DNA of 64,000 bases, taken from the NCBI GenBank assembly GCA_009617715.1, contig VTFK01000160.1:372001-436000 (forward strand), in the 5' to 3' direction. Positions 50,031 to 61,990 of the stretch are shown one piece after another (the first letter of the stretch is position 1; each line of letters begins with the position of its first letter). Made by a program: the position numbers and the translations under genes. Below the pieces are notes generated by a model. It saw nothing but the letters and a program-made list of their open reading frames with translations. It had not been told where the DNA came from and made no database searches. Source of the DNA: Plectrocnemia conspersa. Lineage: Eukaryota > Arthropoda > Insecta > Trichoptera > Polycentropodidae.

Positions 50031-52998
50031 CGGGAAATAGTTCAATGTAATATTTCTTTATAATAATAATCGAATTTATTATAGTCATCTTACTACGACT
50101 GAAATGAAATCATTTGAGCTTTGTTTTAAAATAAAAAGCATGATAATTGATCTATTTTTATAATACAATAATGAACATATCACAATAAACTTATCGAAAA
50201 CATTCTAAATGATTTATTTACATTTTTTCGAAACACTAATGCTGATAATACAAAAAAATATTTTTATTTAAGATTTTAACTCACAATATATTTTCAGGTA
50301 ATAACTTATACCGCTGATCTATATTTTCAACGACACTTAATTTATAAGCACCACTGCCTTAGGTATATACAACACCAGGAAATTATTTCGGGACTCGGCA
50401 TAGTTGATCGTAGCATTGCTCCGCGACTCGCCGCGGAATGTCACTCCTTTCGCCTTTTTTTCTCCTTCAAAACCACCCAGTCCCCATTGGCAATAATCGA
50501 AATTCTCATGCCGACATCCACCCCTTCTTGCCGCGGCCTCGTTCGTTGTCTTTGACGTTGTAATTATTCACCCGAGAGGTGAGTTTGAACCGTAAACCCG
50601 TTTTAACCTCACCTTCCTTTGCACAGTCACGTCTTGATTCAAACTGTGAAAACAATCGAAGAGACGTTGCGTAACTTTGCTAGAATTGTGTGAGCCTAAA
50701 ATTAATATTCAATCGATTCAATGTTGAACGTGCTGTATGTTAGATGTGGATCGTGGCATTGTGAAATCGTTTTTAATTTAACGTTCTGCAACGGTATGGA
50801 TTCATATTCAGTATACTACTTTAAAATATTTTAAAAGTTAATTGATTGTAATATAATGGAAAAAGTATGAATGGAACTAACGAACACTAGTATATAAATT
50901 GAAGTAAAATATTCCCAACTACTTGTACAACAAAATTCGCATTTTAAAGCGAATTTTCTTGTATTTGACACAAATATGGACCAAAACTGTCGGATAAATC
51001 CCAACGCAAGAGCGTGTTCTTAGAAAAATGTTGTTTAAAAGCAATATACGTCCGTACGAAATATTCTTTGGTACCTTTTGTATATGTATGATTAAATGCT
51101 TCCTTATTTATTCAGATCAAAATATTTATATATTTTTTTATTATTTCTAATAGTAAAGGATCACTGTTTATGTGCCTTGAATATAGCATCAATAATACGT
51201 CGTAAATAATCTTTTTCCCCTAATTATGATAAAAAACAGAATATTTTTTTAAAAGTATTGAAAGTTTTCTTTTAGCTTTCAACTAATTTAATATCTTATT
51301 ATGATGTACTAAATATTTATTTTATGACGTCAAATGGTTCATTAAATGTCAATTTTATTTATTTATCTCATTTTTTGCGTATATTTTTTTCTATCATTTT
51401 TTCTAAGAAACAATATAACAATAATGGCTTTTAAGAGTCATGACAATATTTCGACGAACTCAAAATAAATATGATTGAATTATATAGTGTTTGAAGTATA
51501 TTAATGTTGGGTTTTTTTGAATTGTTTGTCTTCTGAATTTTGTTTATTATTTATGAAACTGCAGTTCAAAATTATTTATTAAAGTAATAAATATGGACTT
51601 GTAGCCATGTAAATTAAAAAAAGAGAAACTGCTGTATATAAAAGTCAACGATAGCTTGATTCTGTTTTAGGTAATAACGTCATGATAAGATTTCAAATTG
51701 AATATTAAATTATCCGAATTATTTACCTGATTTTCAACTATGTAAATATTTGAATAACGGATGGAATATTCTTACTATCTCAAATATTTTTTTTTGTAAA
51801 CTTGTGCAACACGGGTAGTCGTTTTTTTTATCAATATAACCAAATGACTAGTGCCGATTCAAAATTGAAATGCACGTGAGACGCTTCTTGTTAACAAAAA
51901 AAATAGTTTTACGCCTTCGAAAAACATTTGTGAAAAAAATGTTTATGTGTGTTCTACTATGACCGAAATTCGCAGAATTTGTTCATTGAACGAAAAAAAA
52001 TGTTTAAAGGTCCTACCTTCTATTGTCAATTAACGATTATTTCAAAAACAGGTGTGGGTCGCAAAGATTTTAAATTAATCGGTTCAATAATTTTTTTCTA
52101 GATATTTAATTTATATCCAATTCCACACAAAACAAACGGCAATACGGATCCGATCTTTATGTATATTAAATTTGTTCCAAACATTATTAGCTATTGTATA
52201 TACAATAAATTCGATAAAATTAGGTATTTAAAACGTTCAATAAATTTTGATAAATTAATTCAGTCGCAGCTGGTATTAATTCTGGTGAAGTCAAAATCTG
52301 TAATAACATCCCTGATCAAAAATGTATTTAAAATACTATATAAGAATTTTTATTTTGCCGCCATCACTGATCAGTTATTGTGTTATGCATGTTTTATAAA
52401 ATTCAAAAAGTTTAAAAGTATAAAAAAACGATTATGAAAGTAATTTTAACTAACTAAAATATTTTTTTAATAACAAATATTTTATTGCATTTAAATTTAT
52501 GGGTTAAATTAATTAATATCGGTAAAAACTTCATCCATTTTTTTTATTCGTTATTCGAATAGTATGAATAATTAAAAACACTTAAAATGATCTTTCAAAA
52601 TGGCGTGAATTGAAAGCATATAAAAGTTATTATTATTATACAAAAAAGTCTCGGTTGTCACTCAAAATATATTTTTCAAAAAAAATAAAAATAAAATCAT
52701 ATATATTCGTTACTTTTTATTTATGAACTCTATGAACAGTGTCAATAAACGTCCGAAGCTATTATATATTAAACTTCTTATAAAACTGTGCGAATTAAGT
52801 GGCGAAAAGAATTATAGACACGAAACTTTTATGACGTTAGAATCGATAAATGTGATTGTATTGAAAAATAAATAAAAAATTGTTCTCATAATATCTCATT
52901 TAAATAAAAAAAATATAGTTATATTTATTATTGTTTCAAATGTTATTTTATTATTAATAAAATAAATAAAATATTTCTTCCAATGTATGTAATATGCG
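50031..52998. other. AT-rich tract with one GC-richer patch
   Basis: A CpG-containing patch at 50330-50800 is flanked by AT-rich DNA; 50820-52990 is largely featureless. Frames (for example 52159-52437, Lys/Ile-rich) are probably incidental. Confidence 0.55.
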
Positions 52999-53640
52999 GT
53001 GAAAATTAAGCTTTCATCTGAAGTCCGCTCGTATAATTCAAATAGGAATTATATGCCACATCTCCCCATTTTATCTTCAATCTCAAATTTGAAGTCGGAA
53101 ACACCGTCCTTTATAATTGCCGATTGCGAAATTATCCTCGATTATCCCAAGCTTTTTGCTCACCGCCCTCACATCTCGGGTTAATCGAGGTTTTGTGGAC
53201 CAGTGGCGTCGCGTGGCGTGTTGCCCGCCGCCGGTATTAGCGTTTGGCACGCGTGTCAGCCCAAACACGGCCGTGTCACACACTTTACAAATTGCCACCA
53301 TTAGCGAACTTGGATTATTCTGTGTATGGAAAGGTCGCACTAATTAAATTCTGGAGGATTTCTCTACACAATCTGCGATCGCTTCTTACGCCTCAAGGGT
53401 TGCATATTTCATGCGCGAGTATGCGGCCCTAATTATTATCTGGTCCCCGCTCGAGGGCGAGGTCGCATTGATCAAATTTAATTTTGTGGCATGCATTGAA
53501 ATGTTTCACGATAGAAAGTGTATTTATTTGAACGCTAAACACAATAATATTAAGAGCCGTCGCTCTGCTCTAGATGTAAGAGGGCTTTACAGAAAGTTTA
53601 AAGATTCGATGCTATTAATTAAAATTTAATGCGATTTACT
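52999..53640. other. CpG-rich noncoding patch with a repeated motif
   Basis: High GC for this window with many CpGs, especially 53150-53290. A similar motif occurs twice: AGGTCGCACTAATTAAATT (53332-53350) and AGGTCGCATTGATCAAATTT (53460-53479). Several overlapping frames of 60-85 codons on both strands are mutually exclusive shadows of the GC content. Candidate regulatory element. Confidence 0.4.
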
Positions 53641-55190
53641 TACTCAGATAGCGAAATTTCTGATTCCGGATTCATTTTACAGGCCTCAATCGCAGTAACG
53701 TTGTGCTTAAAATGTAAATACAACAGCCGTATCGATTCCTAATTATGGTGCTGTAAATTTAACGCAGATTATGATGGAGATCTAACATCACTTAAAAATA
53801 TCCCTATTATAAAAAATACAATAATACATTTCTTTAAACGTTATTAATAATTTTAGTATTTAGTGTAAACCTTTTCTTGTACAATAAAATACAAGTATTA
53901 TTCCAAACATGTTTAAAACGTATTTTATATATAAGATGACCCTATTTTATAACAAAATAATATACATTTTAGAGTAGCTTATTACTTAATACAGTAAAAA
54001 TATTTTGTAATAGAAGTTGAAAAAATCGTTAAAACGTCGCATTATTCAAACCGATTATATAAATATATTTCTAAGAACGAGTTTTAATTTTATTTAGAAA
54101 TAAAATCAGCTTAACCCAAACTGGTTTACGAAAGTTATTTAAAAACTTATTTTACAATTAAACAACCTAATATATAAAAAATAAATTAAGGAGAGTTAAA
54201 GAATATATGTAAAGTAAATTTTAAAATAAAATGCTTCAGATATATTATCTAGACTTTGTGTATCTTTATTTTCCAAATGTCTCCCGTATGCTAGAAGTTT
54301 TTTGCCATCAAGTTTAATTAAGATAAGATTAATCCGGACGCTAGGAATTAGTCGAATTGTTTCCGATTGAACGTTACAATTGTGACTATCGAGAGACTTA
54401 ACCTTAATATGGTAGAAATAAAATAAAAATCTAATATTAAAATTTTAAATATATATTTAATTATGCAATTTTAGTATCTGTATATTAAAATTAAATCAAA
54501 CTATTTTATTGCAAAAAAAGAATAAGAATTAGGCTTTAGAAACGCTTATTAAACTTGCTAATGTCTAATGTTTTTTTCATTTTAATTTATCGTAAACTAT
54601 CAATCTTTAGTCTCCCATGTTATGTATAGTATATACCTTATTATAGATGCTTAACTTTGTTAATTTAAAATTTATACATTAAAGATAATCATCATTTAAG
54701 AGCCGCACATTCTTCAGTTTATAAGCTAATAAAATTTTATGAAATGAAATTTTATGAAAGCATAGGTGATCTATTGATTTTTGTAATTTTAAAGATTAAG
54801 ATATGACATTATAGGTAACATTTATCTTGCACTACTAAATTAAAATCTGTGTCATTTAACCATTAAATAATTTATTATTACAACATAATTTAGTTTAATC
54901 TATAAATGTATTTTATATTTAGGTTTATATTACAAATACAATCTCAATTTCCTTTTGCGAATCTGAAGCTTTGAATCTGCTCCCATCGCCCGGATATCCT
55001 TTTGTGTTGGTCACAATTTAATATCTATGTAATTATTATATATGAATAATATCGGTGGTTCATCCGCGTTATCATTAATTAAATTCGAGAAACAGAATGG
55101 TGCAAAATTTTTCTTTAAGAATATATTTCTATTCCTTCGGATATTTTCATAAGATTATTTGAATATTTTTACCATCACTTTACATGAGCT
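53641..55190. other. AT-rich tract with a repeat fragment
   Basis: AT-rich noncoding DNA; contains family B copy 1 at 54219-54293. No gene seen. Confidence 0.6.
54219..54293 (+). repeat. Short repeat family B, copy 1
   Basis: AAAATAAAATGCTTCAG, then ATTATCTAGACT and CTCCCGTA, match 55668-55722 (AAATAAAATGCTTCAG, GTTCTAGACTA, CTCGTA). A short diverged pair of unknown type. Confidence 0.45.
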
Positions 55191-55510
55191 CGTTCCGAAT
55201 TGATCGTTATGATTTTAGTTTTAAAGCGCCACGGTTAACTTTCGTCGCAGCTTTCGGGCCATTCGACTAATTAGCCAATTCTTTATCCAGAGGCGGACTT
55301 TCAGATTTATATGTTTACCGGGCCATTTATGAGGACACTAAAACGCTATCTTCGCTTCTGAGAATCTTAATTTGTGACAAATTAGGTCGCCTCATAAATG
55401 GTAATGTATTACGAGGGATATTCGGAAAGTCAATAGAATTGCTTTTTATCGATTTACCACTGCAGTTTATCGGGCCAGTCGTAGCAACGTTATCACTTAT
55501 GAATTTGTTA
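55191..55510. other. GC-richer patch enclosing an inverted repeat
   Basis: Balanced composition with CpGs, enclosing the exact 12-bp inverted repeat at 55323-55401. No substantial frame. Candidate regulatory element. Confidence 0.4.
55323..55401. repeat. 12-bp inverted repeat CCATTTATGAGG, 55-bp spacer
   Basis: Arms 55323-55334 and 55390-55401 are exact reverse complements. Each contains a TTTATGA word. This could be two oppositely oriented binding sites or the stem of a hairpin. Confidence 0.7.
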
Positions 55511-56640
55511 AAATTAGAAGAACATATTTTAAATAAATGCTTAACTTTTGATATTAAAATTTACTTTATTAGCAATGATGATAATATTTTTTTTTATAAA
55601 ATGGTTATTTAATAACATTAGGATCAATAAAATTATTTTAAGGAAATAATGTATAATGATTAGGTTAATTCTAAAATAAAATGCTTCAGTAATATGTTCT
55701 AGACTATCCGAATATCCCTCGTACATCAACGTAGCAAGTATATTGCGAATTTCTCACACGCACATAGCAGCCTTTATGGTATTTTATTATATTTTTCGTT
55801 TGTGTTTTATTACAGGACGTAAGCTAACTTTATTGTCGCGTTTTTCATTATTCGCCGTTTGTCGGCTTTTAAATAAACCGAAAGCCTTTTTACTTAACTT
55901 ATTCTATCGCCAACTTCATTGCAGGTTCTTGTTTTAGATTGGTTATTGATTGTAATACGTATTAAGCCTTAATTGTCGATATGTGCCTTTGAGGCAGTAA
56001 TCGTAAACGCTTCGATTATTATATGTATGATCCAATATAGAATTAATTGCGATCTGGATTATCTCCCGTGTAACGCGCTATATGCATAATGCTATATTGT
56101 TACTGAATTTAAAGGATAAATAACTCGTGTGATTTATAGTAGATCACAAACACAGTTCTCTCAGAACACGCGTTGTATAATTTGGCTTTGTCTCCTTTTA
56201 GCGCGTTGAGCCCATAAATTCTTATTGTGCCGTTGAAATATTTACAATGTAAAACTATTGCGATACCACGATAAAGTTTAAGGTTTCGAGTTTACACTTT
56301 CGCCGTTATTCGGCGTCAAATATCGCTTTTGATAGTCCCCAGAAATTTATTAACATCGAAGCCTACCGAATAAATCAAGTACACACACAGCAAAATAAAT
56401 TAGACCGCTGAAAACAGAGCCGCAAGATTCGTTGTATGTAAAGTACGTGTATGTTTGTATGTATTATATTTACGACGTGCGAGAATAAAGTTCCAAGATT
56501 AAATAAAACAACTTGCTGATTCTGAATATATATGTGCTTTTCAACGACTTATCCTTCAGCTTAAAATGTTAAAAATTGTTGTAGCTTTTTTGTTTATCTC
56601 TTGTTTTGTCAAGCTAATTTCTTATATGGCAAACATTAAT
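55511..56640. other. Mixed noncoding tract
   Basis: Begins AT-rich (with family B copy 2 at 55668-55722), then becomes GC-neutral with CpGs from 55730 to 56440. A GTCGTAAA word (reverse strand) lies at 56469-56476. A 64-codon frame (55743-55937) is unassigned. Confidence 0.45.
55668..55722 (+). repeat. Short repeat family B, copy 2
   Basis: Second copy of the motif at 54219-54293; identical over AAATAAAATGCTTCAG and similar for about 35 bp beyond it. Confidence 0.45.
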
Positions 56641-57160
56641 GAGTGTTTGTATATGCAAACGTAACGAACTTGCCGCAATAATATATCGTCGTGAATTGCG
56701 GCGTTCCGGCGTAATCCGACCCTTAACCGGAGTAATCCGCGTTAATTGTGACCGTGTATTTGCAGTTTAGGGCAACTCGTAATTATCCAACTTAACTGTA
56801 ATCAATTAACTTATGTTTACCGCCGCGCAGATATTCGCAAATTTGTTATGCAAATGCACACAGTTTGCATTCAGCCAGTCGCTTTATGCAAAACTTTTTT
56901 ACACCACAATACCAATACGCTCCGAGGGTTCGAAGGGTTGTGTTGTACCTAATGAATTATATACGAGCCAATCGGCGGAAGGTATCAATATGCGGGCGTG
57001 TGTGTGTATTTTTTTTGTTGTTCTTCACCCAAAGCTCATCGATCAAAAGCTCGGAAAATTGTGAAACTTCCCGTACGTGATACGCAAAGCTGGGGGTTTA
57101 CGCCCCTGTCAGTTGCCGCGTGTGTTTGTTGTAATTTTCTGCGTTAACCTTGATTGTTCG
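56641..57160. other. CpG-rich patch with paired K50-type sites
   Basis: Contains an exact 8-bp inverted repeat GCCGCAAT/ATTGCGGC (56672-56702), a tandem pair of CCGG(C/A)GTAATCCG at 56706-56718 and 56727-56739, and ATGCAAA/TTTGCAT (56848-56870). Frames of 83 and 71 codons overlap it and are unassigned. This is the strongest candidate regulatory patch by motif content. Confidence 0.4.
56706..56739 (+). promoter_or_regulatory. Tandem TAATCC sites at 21-bp spacing
   Basis: CCGGCGTAATCCG and CCGGAGTAATCCG agree at 12 of 13 positions and start 21 bp apart, about two helical turns. TAATCC is the site of K50 homeodomains such as Orthodenticle or Goosecoid. Function is inferred. Confidence 0.4.
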
Positions 57161-58082
57161 CTGTTCGTAGTATTCTTACTCAATTTATTGCTTTTGTAAT
57201 ATATTATAATATACAAGGCGATCCATTAAGAAGCTTACGTTTAAAAAATAATAAAAATATAAGGTCGAAATTAATTTGTACATATATTCTATTATATTTA
57301 TTTATATTAATTAAATACGCAAATCCTAACAGCTTGACCTTATATAAAACACAATATATTTATAATATATGTTTCATTTAAATCAAAAAGGAATATATTT
57401 TCACCCATATTTTATCTGGCAAAAATATAGACTAACTGATATATCTTAAATGCTGCTCTAAAAGGTCTATGAAACTTAATTTGATAAGCGAATTAACCTA
57501 ATAAAAGTTAAAAAAACTACAGTTAGTTTTAGCTAAAACTTTTGCTAGATCAAGTAGGTTTGCTTAATTTCGGATTTAAACAGCAAATGGATATTTTTCA
57601 GTAAAGTTATATTTTTAATAAGTGTATCAAACAATGGCTTTATTATTTTACTGATCAATATCAGTGATACTATATTATTCACTGCACGAATGATCTGACA
57701 CACATTAAATATTTTTATTAGTACCTGTCAGGTAAATTATATTTTAACTAGTGGAAATCTATATCTACTGGTAAAAATGTATTCCAATATAGGATCACTT
57801 GACTGTGAAAATATATTTTCACTAATAATACACATACATTGTAACACAAATACAAAATACAAAATAAATTTTACTAAATATAAAAGATATTTATATATGC
57901 AGATTTTTCGTTTAAATATGGAATTGTTCTATATTTTTAATTGCTAAAAAATGTTATTGTCATTTATAAACATAAAATAAACATTAGTGGACCTAGAATT
58001 AATCCTTGTATCTAGCACTTTATAATATTTTAAGTACTGTATTAAGCATTTATATATATAAACAAAAAAATATTTGTTGACT
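57161..58082. other. AT-rich tract with family D repeats
   Basis: AT-rich noncoding DNA containing relatives of the 63.3-63.7 kb region: AACAGCAAATG in the same orientation, and TTTAGAGCAGC / CATAGA..TTTAGAGCAGC in the opposite orientation (57452-57500 against 63386-63424). A palindromic core lies at 57741-57778. Confidence 0.5.
57741..57778. repeat. Family D palindromic core, copy 1
   Basis: ATTTTAACTAGTGGAAATCT then ATATCTACTGGTAAAAAT is an imperfect palindrome similar to 63447-63484 and 63633-63670. A perfect 18-bp palindrome GTGAAAATATATTTTCAC follows at 57805-57822 and uses the same half-site. Confidence 0.65.
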
Positions 58083-58090
58083 CTCTAAAT

Positions 58091-58599
58091 CATAGATTCT
58101 CAAACTTATTTGCCTCATCGCTCACTTACCCAACAAAAAATGTATATTTTTACATAAATTCAACACTAATCATTTTTTACTATTTAAATATTTTTTTTGC
58201 TATTTGTACAGTGCTACTTATAAATAACAATGCTATTTATAATCAATATTTGTTATTTATATTAAATAAATCAATAAATGCTATTTTTTTAAATAATATT
58301 CGCAATTTATAAGTCAGTAAATATCCTGACGGTTCGGGCCTAACCCATAGGTACCTTTTAAAAAACGATTGCAGTGGCAACTTTCAAAATATCCTAAGAC
58401 GCATTTTATTATATGTAAAATATATTTATTTTATTATAAATATAAAATGCTTAAAACATTTTCGCATAAGATTATTTTTCAAACAATAATTTTTTGCTCA
58501 CTTCTCCGTTGCCCTCCATGGCTCCTCCATCGCCCACATAATTCCCCAGAACCAACGTTGCCCACAGTGATTTGACTTTGCCTACTTTGAGAATCTTTG
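58091..58599. mobile_element. hAT-type non-autonomous DNA transposon
   Basis: The 5' end CATAGATTCTCAAACT and the reverse complement of the 3' end, CAAAGATTCTCAAAGT, are terminal inverted repeats differing at two of 16 positions. The element is flanked on both sides by the identical 8-bp duplication CTCTAAAT (58083-58090 and 58600-58607). A C-A start, a TTCTCAAA-containing terminus and an 8-bp target duplication are hallmarks of the hAT superfamily. At 509 bp it has no transposase frame, so it depended on an autonomous relative. Ends are GC-richer (58480-58590 carries many CC words) and the middle is AT-rich. The intact duplication suggests a fairly recent insertion compared with the other relics. 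Confidence 0.88.
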
Positions 58600-58869
58600 C
58601 TCTAAATGTCTAAATAGTTACGAAAACATCTTCAAATTCGTTAATTAAGCTTTAACGGTCTATCTTATTATATTGTATATTTAGGATTTATGTTGAAAAA
58701 TTTTATTAACTCTTTCGTAAATCTCGAAAGTTTTGTGAAACTAGAAATAGTAGCTAAGTGGTAAGTTAGAATGGTTGAAAATACATATATTTATTTTAAT
58801 AGCTAATTTTGACATTAAATAAATTTTAATTTAACATACATATAATATTATATATAACATAAACAGAAT

Positions 58870-59345
58870 ATAAAAAAAGACTTTATATTGTAATTTATTT
58901 CTTAAAGCACGAAGGTGTTTTTTTTTTTATTCCATTTAGGAAACCAGTTACAGTTTAATTTTTGCGGATTGTCATAGTAATATTATTATTCAAATTCACA
59001 CCTCCGTACATAATTCCCCTAGGTACTTGTTTTCTTATACCTAACTATTCTTAAATTTTCTTTATTTCTAATAATAAATTTATGTACATCTTTATTTCTT
59101 ATTAAATACTTAATAAAATACTCTAGTACCATATTATTTTCTAACTTATATATAAATACTAAAACATTCATTTTCGATATTTCTTGAACATTTAACCATT
59201 TCAATCTATCAATCATACTTCTACAACTAGTAAATCTATTTTTATTAAAGACTACTCTCGTTGCCCTATTTTGTACTTTTTGCAACATTTGCTTATCTAA
59301 TTTATTAAACATATCTAATGTTGTCGCACAATTTATTAAATATTA
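58870..59345 (-). pseudogene. Non-LTR retrotransposon reverse-transcriptase C-terminal relic
   Basis: The minus-strand frame from 59342 reads YLINCATTLDMF then LQKVQNRATRVVFNK, followed by a Leu/Ile/Lys/Asn-rich stretch including WLNVQEISKMNVLVFIYKL, to a stop at 59019. This is the region just after the polymerase domain of jockey/CR1-like LINE ORF2 proteins ('...YCATI...LQKLQNRAxRIIL...WLNVxxRxxxNxxxFIYKI'). After a frameshift the expected end, GIMYGGVNLNN..MTIRKN, can be read (about 58945-59013; family form 'SLxYKGxxLYNxLPxxIR'). It is 5'-truncated, as LINE insertions usually are, and inactive. No poly(A) end was identified. Confidence 0.8.
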
Positions 59346-60230
59346 TATATGTTTGTGCTAATAAAAAAAATGTTGGTCTGTTATGTAGTATAATATATTA
59401 TAAATCTCTGTAAAAACACAATTGATCCTAGATATTTTTAAAATTGAATATTTTTTATAGTTTAAAGAAAACTTTATTAATATTCGAAAAGTGAAAAAAA
59501 TCGTTACAATTAATACAAACATGTTTAATTTTTCAATAGCTTTTTTAACACACAACTTCATCCAAATTCTTAGATATTCAGTTATTATACTTCTTGTGCA
59601 TTCTGTCTAATCATACTTTTTAAAAGAGATTCTATTTATTATAGATTAGATAGTGCTACTTAAAACGCTAATTTAGATTTAATTAATATCAAACGATAAG
59701 TCGATGTTAAGCACCTAAAAAAACTAGTTTCGAATCTCACATGAATCTTAATGCTTTTTGGCTTTTATTTGGGAGATCAAAGTTAGTGTTTACTATAAAT
59801 ATAATTCCGATCGATCATCATTATATATTTTTTTAGTTTTTCCAATCTCGTGGAAAAATGATGATTAATTAAAATTGAGTTAGGTCGCGCATATTAGAAA
59901 GCAAAAATTCTCTAATTAAAAACTACAGCTCATATATATTTATAAATTAAATATAAATAGAAAGTTGGAATATGCCATCAGTTCGTCGTAATTAAACTTT
60001 TAGTTAAAAAAAACTTATTTCCATTGCATTCATTTCGCAATTTATAGTTCGAATTTATTTGCAAATTTCAGTCCCTTGGGTTTAGAACTAACGGAGCTTC
60101 ACTGTATTATATAAAAGAGCATTCAGATATAAACGCAAACATGATATTCATTCAGAGACAATTTATCCAAATTTACCTAGCTTACTAATGATGGTAGCAG
60201 ATGTTCACACTTATCGGCAAATATGTACAT
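59346..60230. other. AT-rich tract with a family C repeat
   Basis: AT-rich noncoding DNA. A Phe/Ile-rich 67-codon minus frame (59358-59561) is probably incidental. Family C copy 3 lies at 59760-59870. Confidence 0.55.
59760..59870 (+). repeat. Dispersed repeat family C, copy 3
   Basis: Shares GAGATCAAAGTTAGTG..ATAATTCCGATC with copy 1 (AGATCAAAATTAGTG..ATAATTCCGATT) and the TTTTTCC..ATCTCGTG passage with copies 1 and 2. Diverged and without recognisable ends. Confidence 0.5.
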
Positions 60231-60800
60231 TGCCTGATTATTCGCGCATAGCGTAAGGTACATAAGCACACAATGAAGTGTTTATTTGTAGTCGTACCCT
60301 AACCATTGGCACGCACACCTTATATTGTAGTTACCTTGCAACAATGGGTCGTCTGTCACATCGTTCAACGTAGAACTACGTGCGCTGCATAAAATCACAA
60401 AATTGAAAATGATCACGTGTCCGCCCGGCGGAACGTAATTTTAACAATTGTTTACGTAGTAGAGAGAGAAAGAGAGTGGGGTATGGAATTACCCCACGCT
60501 CGATTCGTCCCCGTTCGCGTAGATCAAAGTGAGGAATGGGTCGCACTTTCTACTGATTAACAAGCGTCCTTTGTTTTCGCAACTCGGAACGTATCTAAAA
60601 TAAACATCTGATGTACTAAAAATTATAACGCCGAACGCGTAGCGCAATTCAATTTCAGCAAAACAACTTTACTCCGGAGCTACCACGCCTCCTCCAACCC
60701 TAAGCTGCCTTTTAGAGGAATGGTCTGAGGGTTTTAATCTTTTAAAAACAAATTTGACATCAAACGTTTGCGCCTTTTAAATACTTTTCGTTAAATTAAC
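60231..60800. other. CpG-rich patch with an inverted repeat
   Basis: GC-richer DNA holding a GA-rich run (60461-60476) and an exact 8-bp inverted repeat GTGGGGTA/TACCCCAC (60476-60497), then AGATCAAAG (a TCF-like word, 60520-60528). No substantial frame. Candidate regulatory element. Confidence 0.4.
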
Positions 60801-61489
60801 TGCAGCGGCCTAAAACGTAATATTTAAAAAGCTTTTATTTATTTATCAATAAAGTTTTATTTATTTTAACATTAAATATGTGTCAACGGATACATTAATC
60901 TTTATTAAAATTAGATCGATTACGTTTGCATTATGTACGTTTCATAATAAATATGATATTACCTTTCTAAAAATAAAGTACCAACGCATATTTGCGAATA
61001 AGAAAAATATATATTGAACTTATTCTATATTTAACGTACATATATGTATCTCATCTCTTCAACTTGATCATTGAATACGAAATTCTAGGAAATTGTATTC
61101 TTTGAACATTTGCTTATCCGCAGATATAGCTTATGTTGGAATTTCATATACATATAATAAGCTTCTGAAATTCTGCAAAAATCCTTTAGTTCATATTTTA
61201 TAGACTGAAGTATACCACCTTTATATATTTTACATATTATTAGAAATGTTATTTTTTTAATATTTATATCGCTTTCTTTAACACTTGATAAACACTAATA
61301 TACATTTAATTACGATTTTAACTGCCTACTTCTTTAATTTATAATTTAGTACACATATGTTATATGTATACTCAATTATAAAGGAACAGATAATATTATG
61401 ATTCATATATATCACTAATAAAACCAAATATAATATATAAATAATTGTATTAAGCAATTAATTGTTGCAATTAAGCGTGTCTCTTGGAT
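60801..61489. other. AT-rich tract without genes
   Basis: AT-rich noncoding DNA; nothing recognised. Confidence 0.6.
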
Positions 61490-61990
61490 ATAAAGCACCC
61501 AAAATAATATTTCATATACACACATTTATAACAAGCAATAAGCGCCGAGTAGCGTTTACCTAGCTTAGTTTGTTAACAAACTCAGTTTCGCGTCGACCCA
61601 ATTCAAAATCTCGACACGGTCATAATGAAACGGCAACGTGCGAAAAAACAGCGCACAAACCCTGAAATATGACGACGGGATTTGGGGCCACAATTACCCC
61701 AAGATTACCGCGGTTGATTGAGGTCCTTTCCGCATAATATATGTATGATGTCCGAGACTTTGCCGAATCCTTTTTACTTTCAAGATCCACCCGAAGGACT
61801 CCTTTTCATTCTGTTGCCAACGCAAAAGAGTATAAATATTTAAAAGTCCGAGAGCAGCGCCGGATTAAGGATTTAAGCGCGTTGATTAATAGTCGCTTTA
61901 GAGGTATCCTTCCTTGGAGTGTTAATTTATATTTGAATACGGCGTTTAGGTGTCGTCTCCTTATTTCGTTTTAATTTCAGCGATTCCTGT
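61490..61990. other. GC-richer patch with a 16-bp palindrome
   Basis: Balanced composition with CpGs. AGTTTGTTAACAAACT (61567-61582) is a perfect palindrome containing a GTTAAC core. A 77-codon plus frame (61741-61974) is Arg/Leu-rich and unassigned. Confidence 0.4.

Noticed and set aside
53083..53629. Several overlapping 60-85-codon frames on both strands
   Set aside because: They are mutually exclusive and reflect fewer stop codons in a GC-rich patch; none shows a domain.
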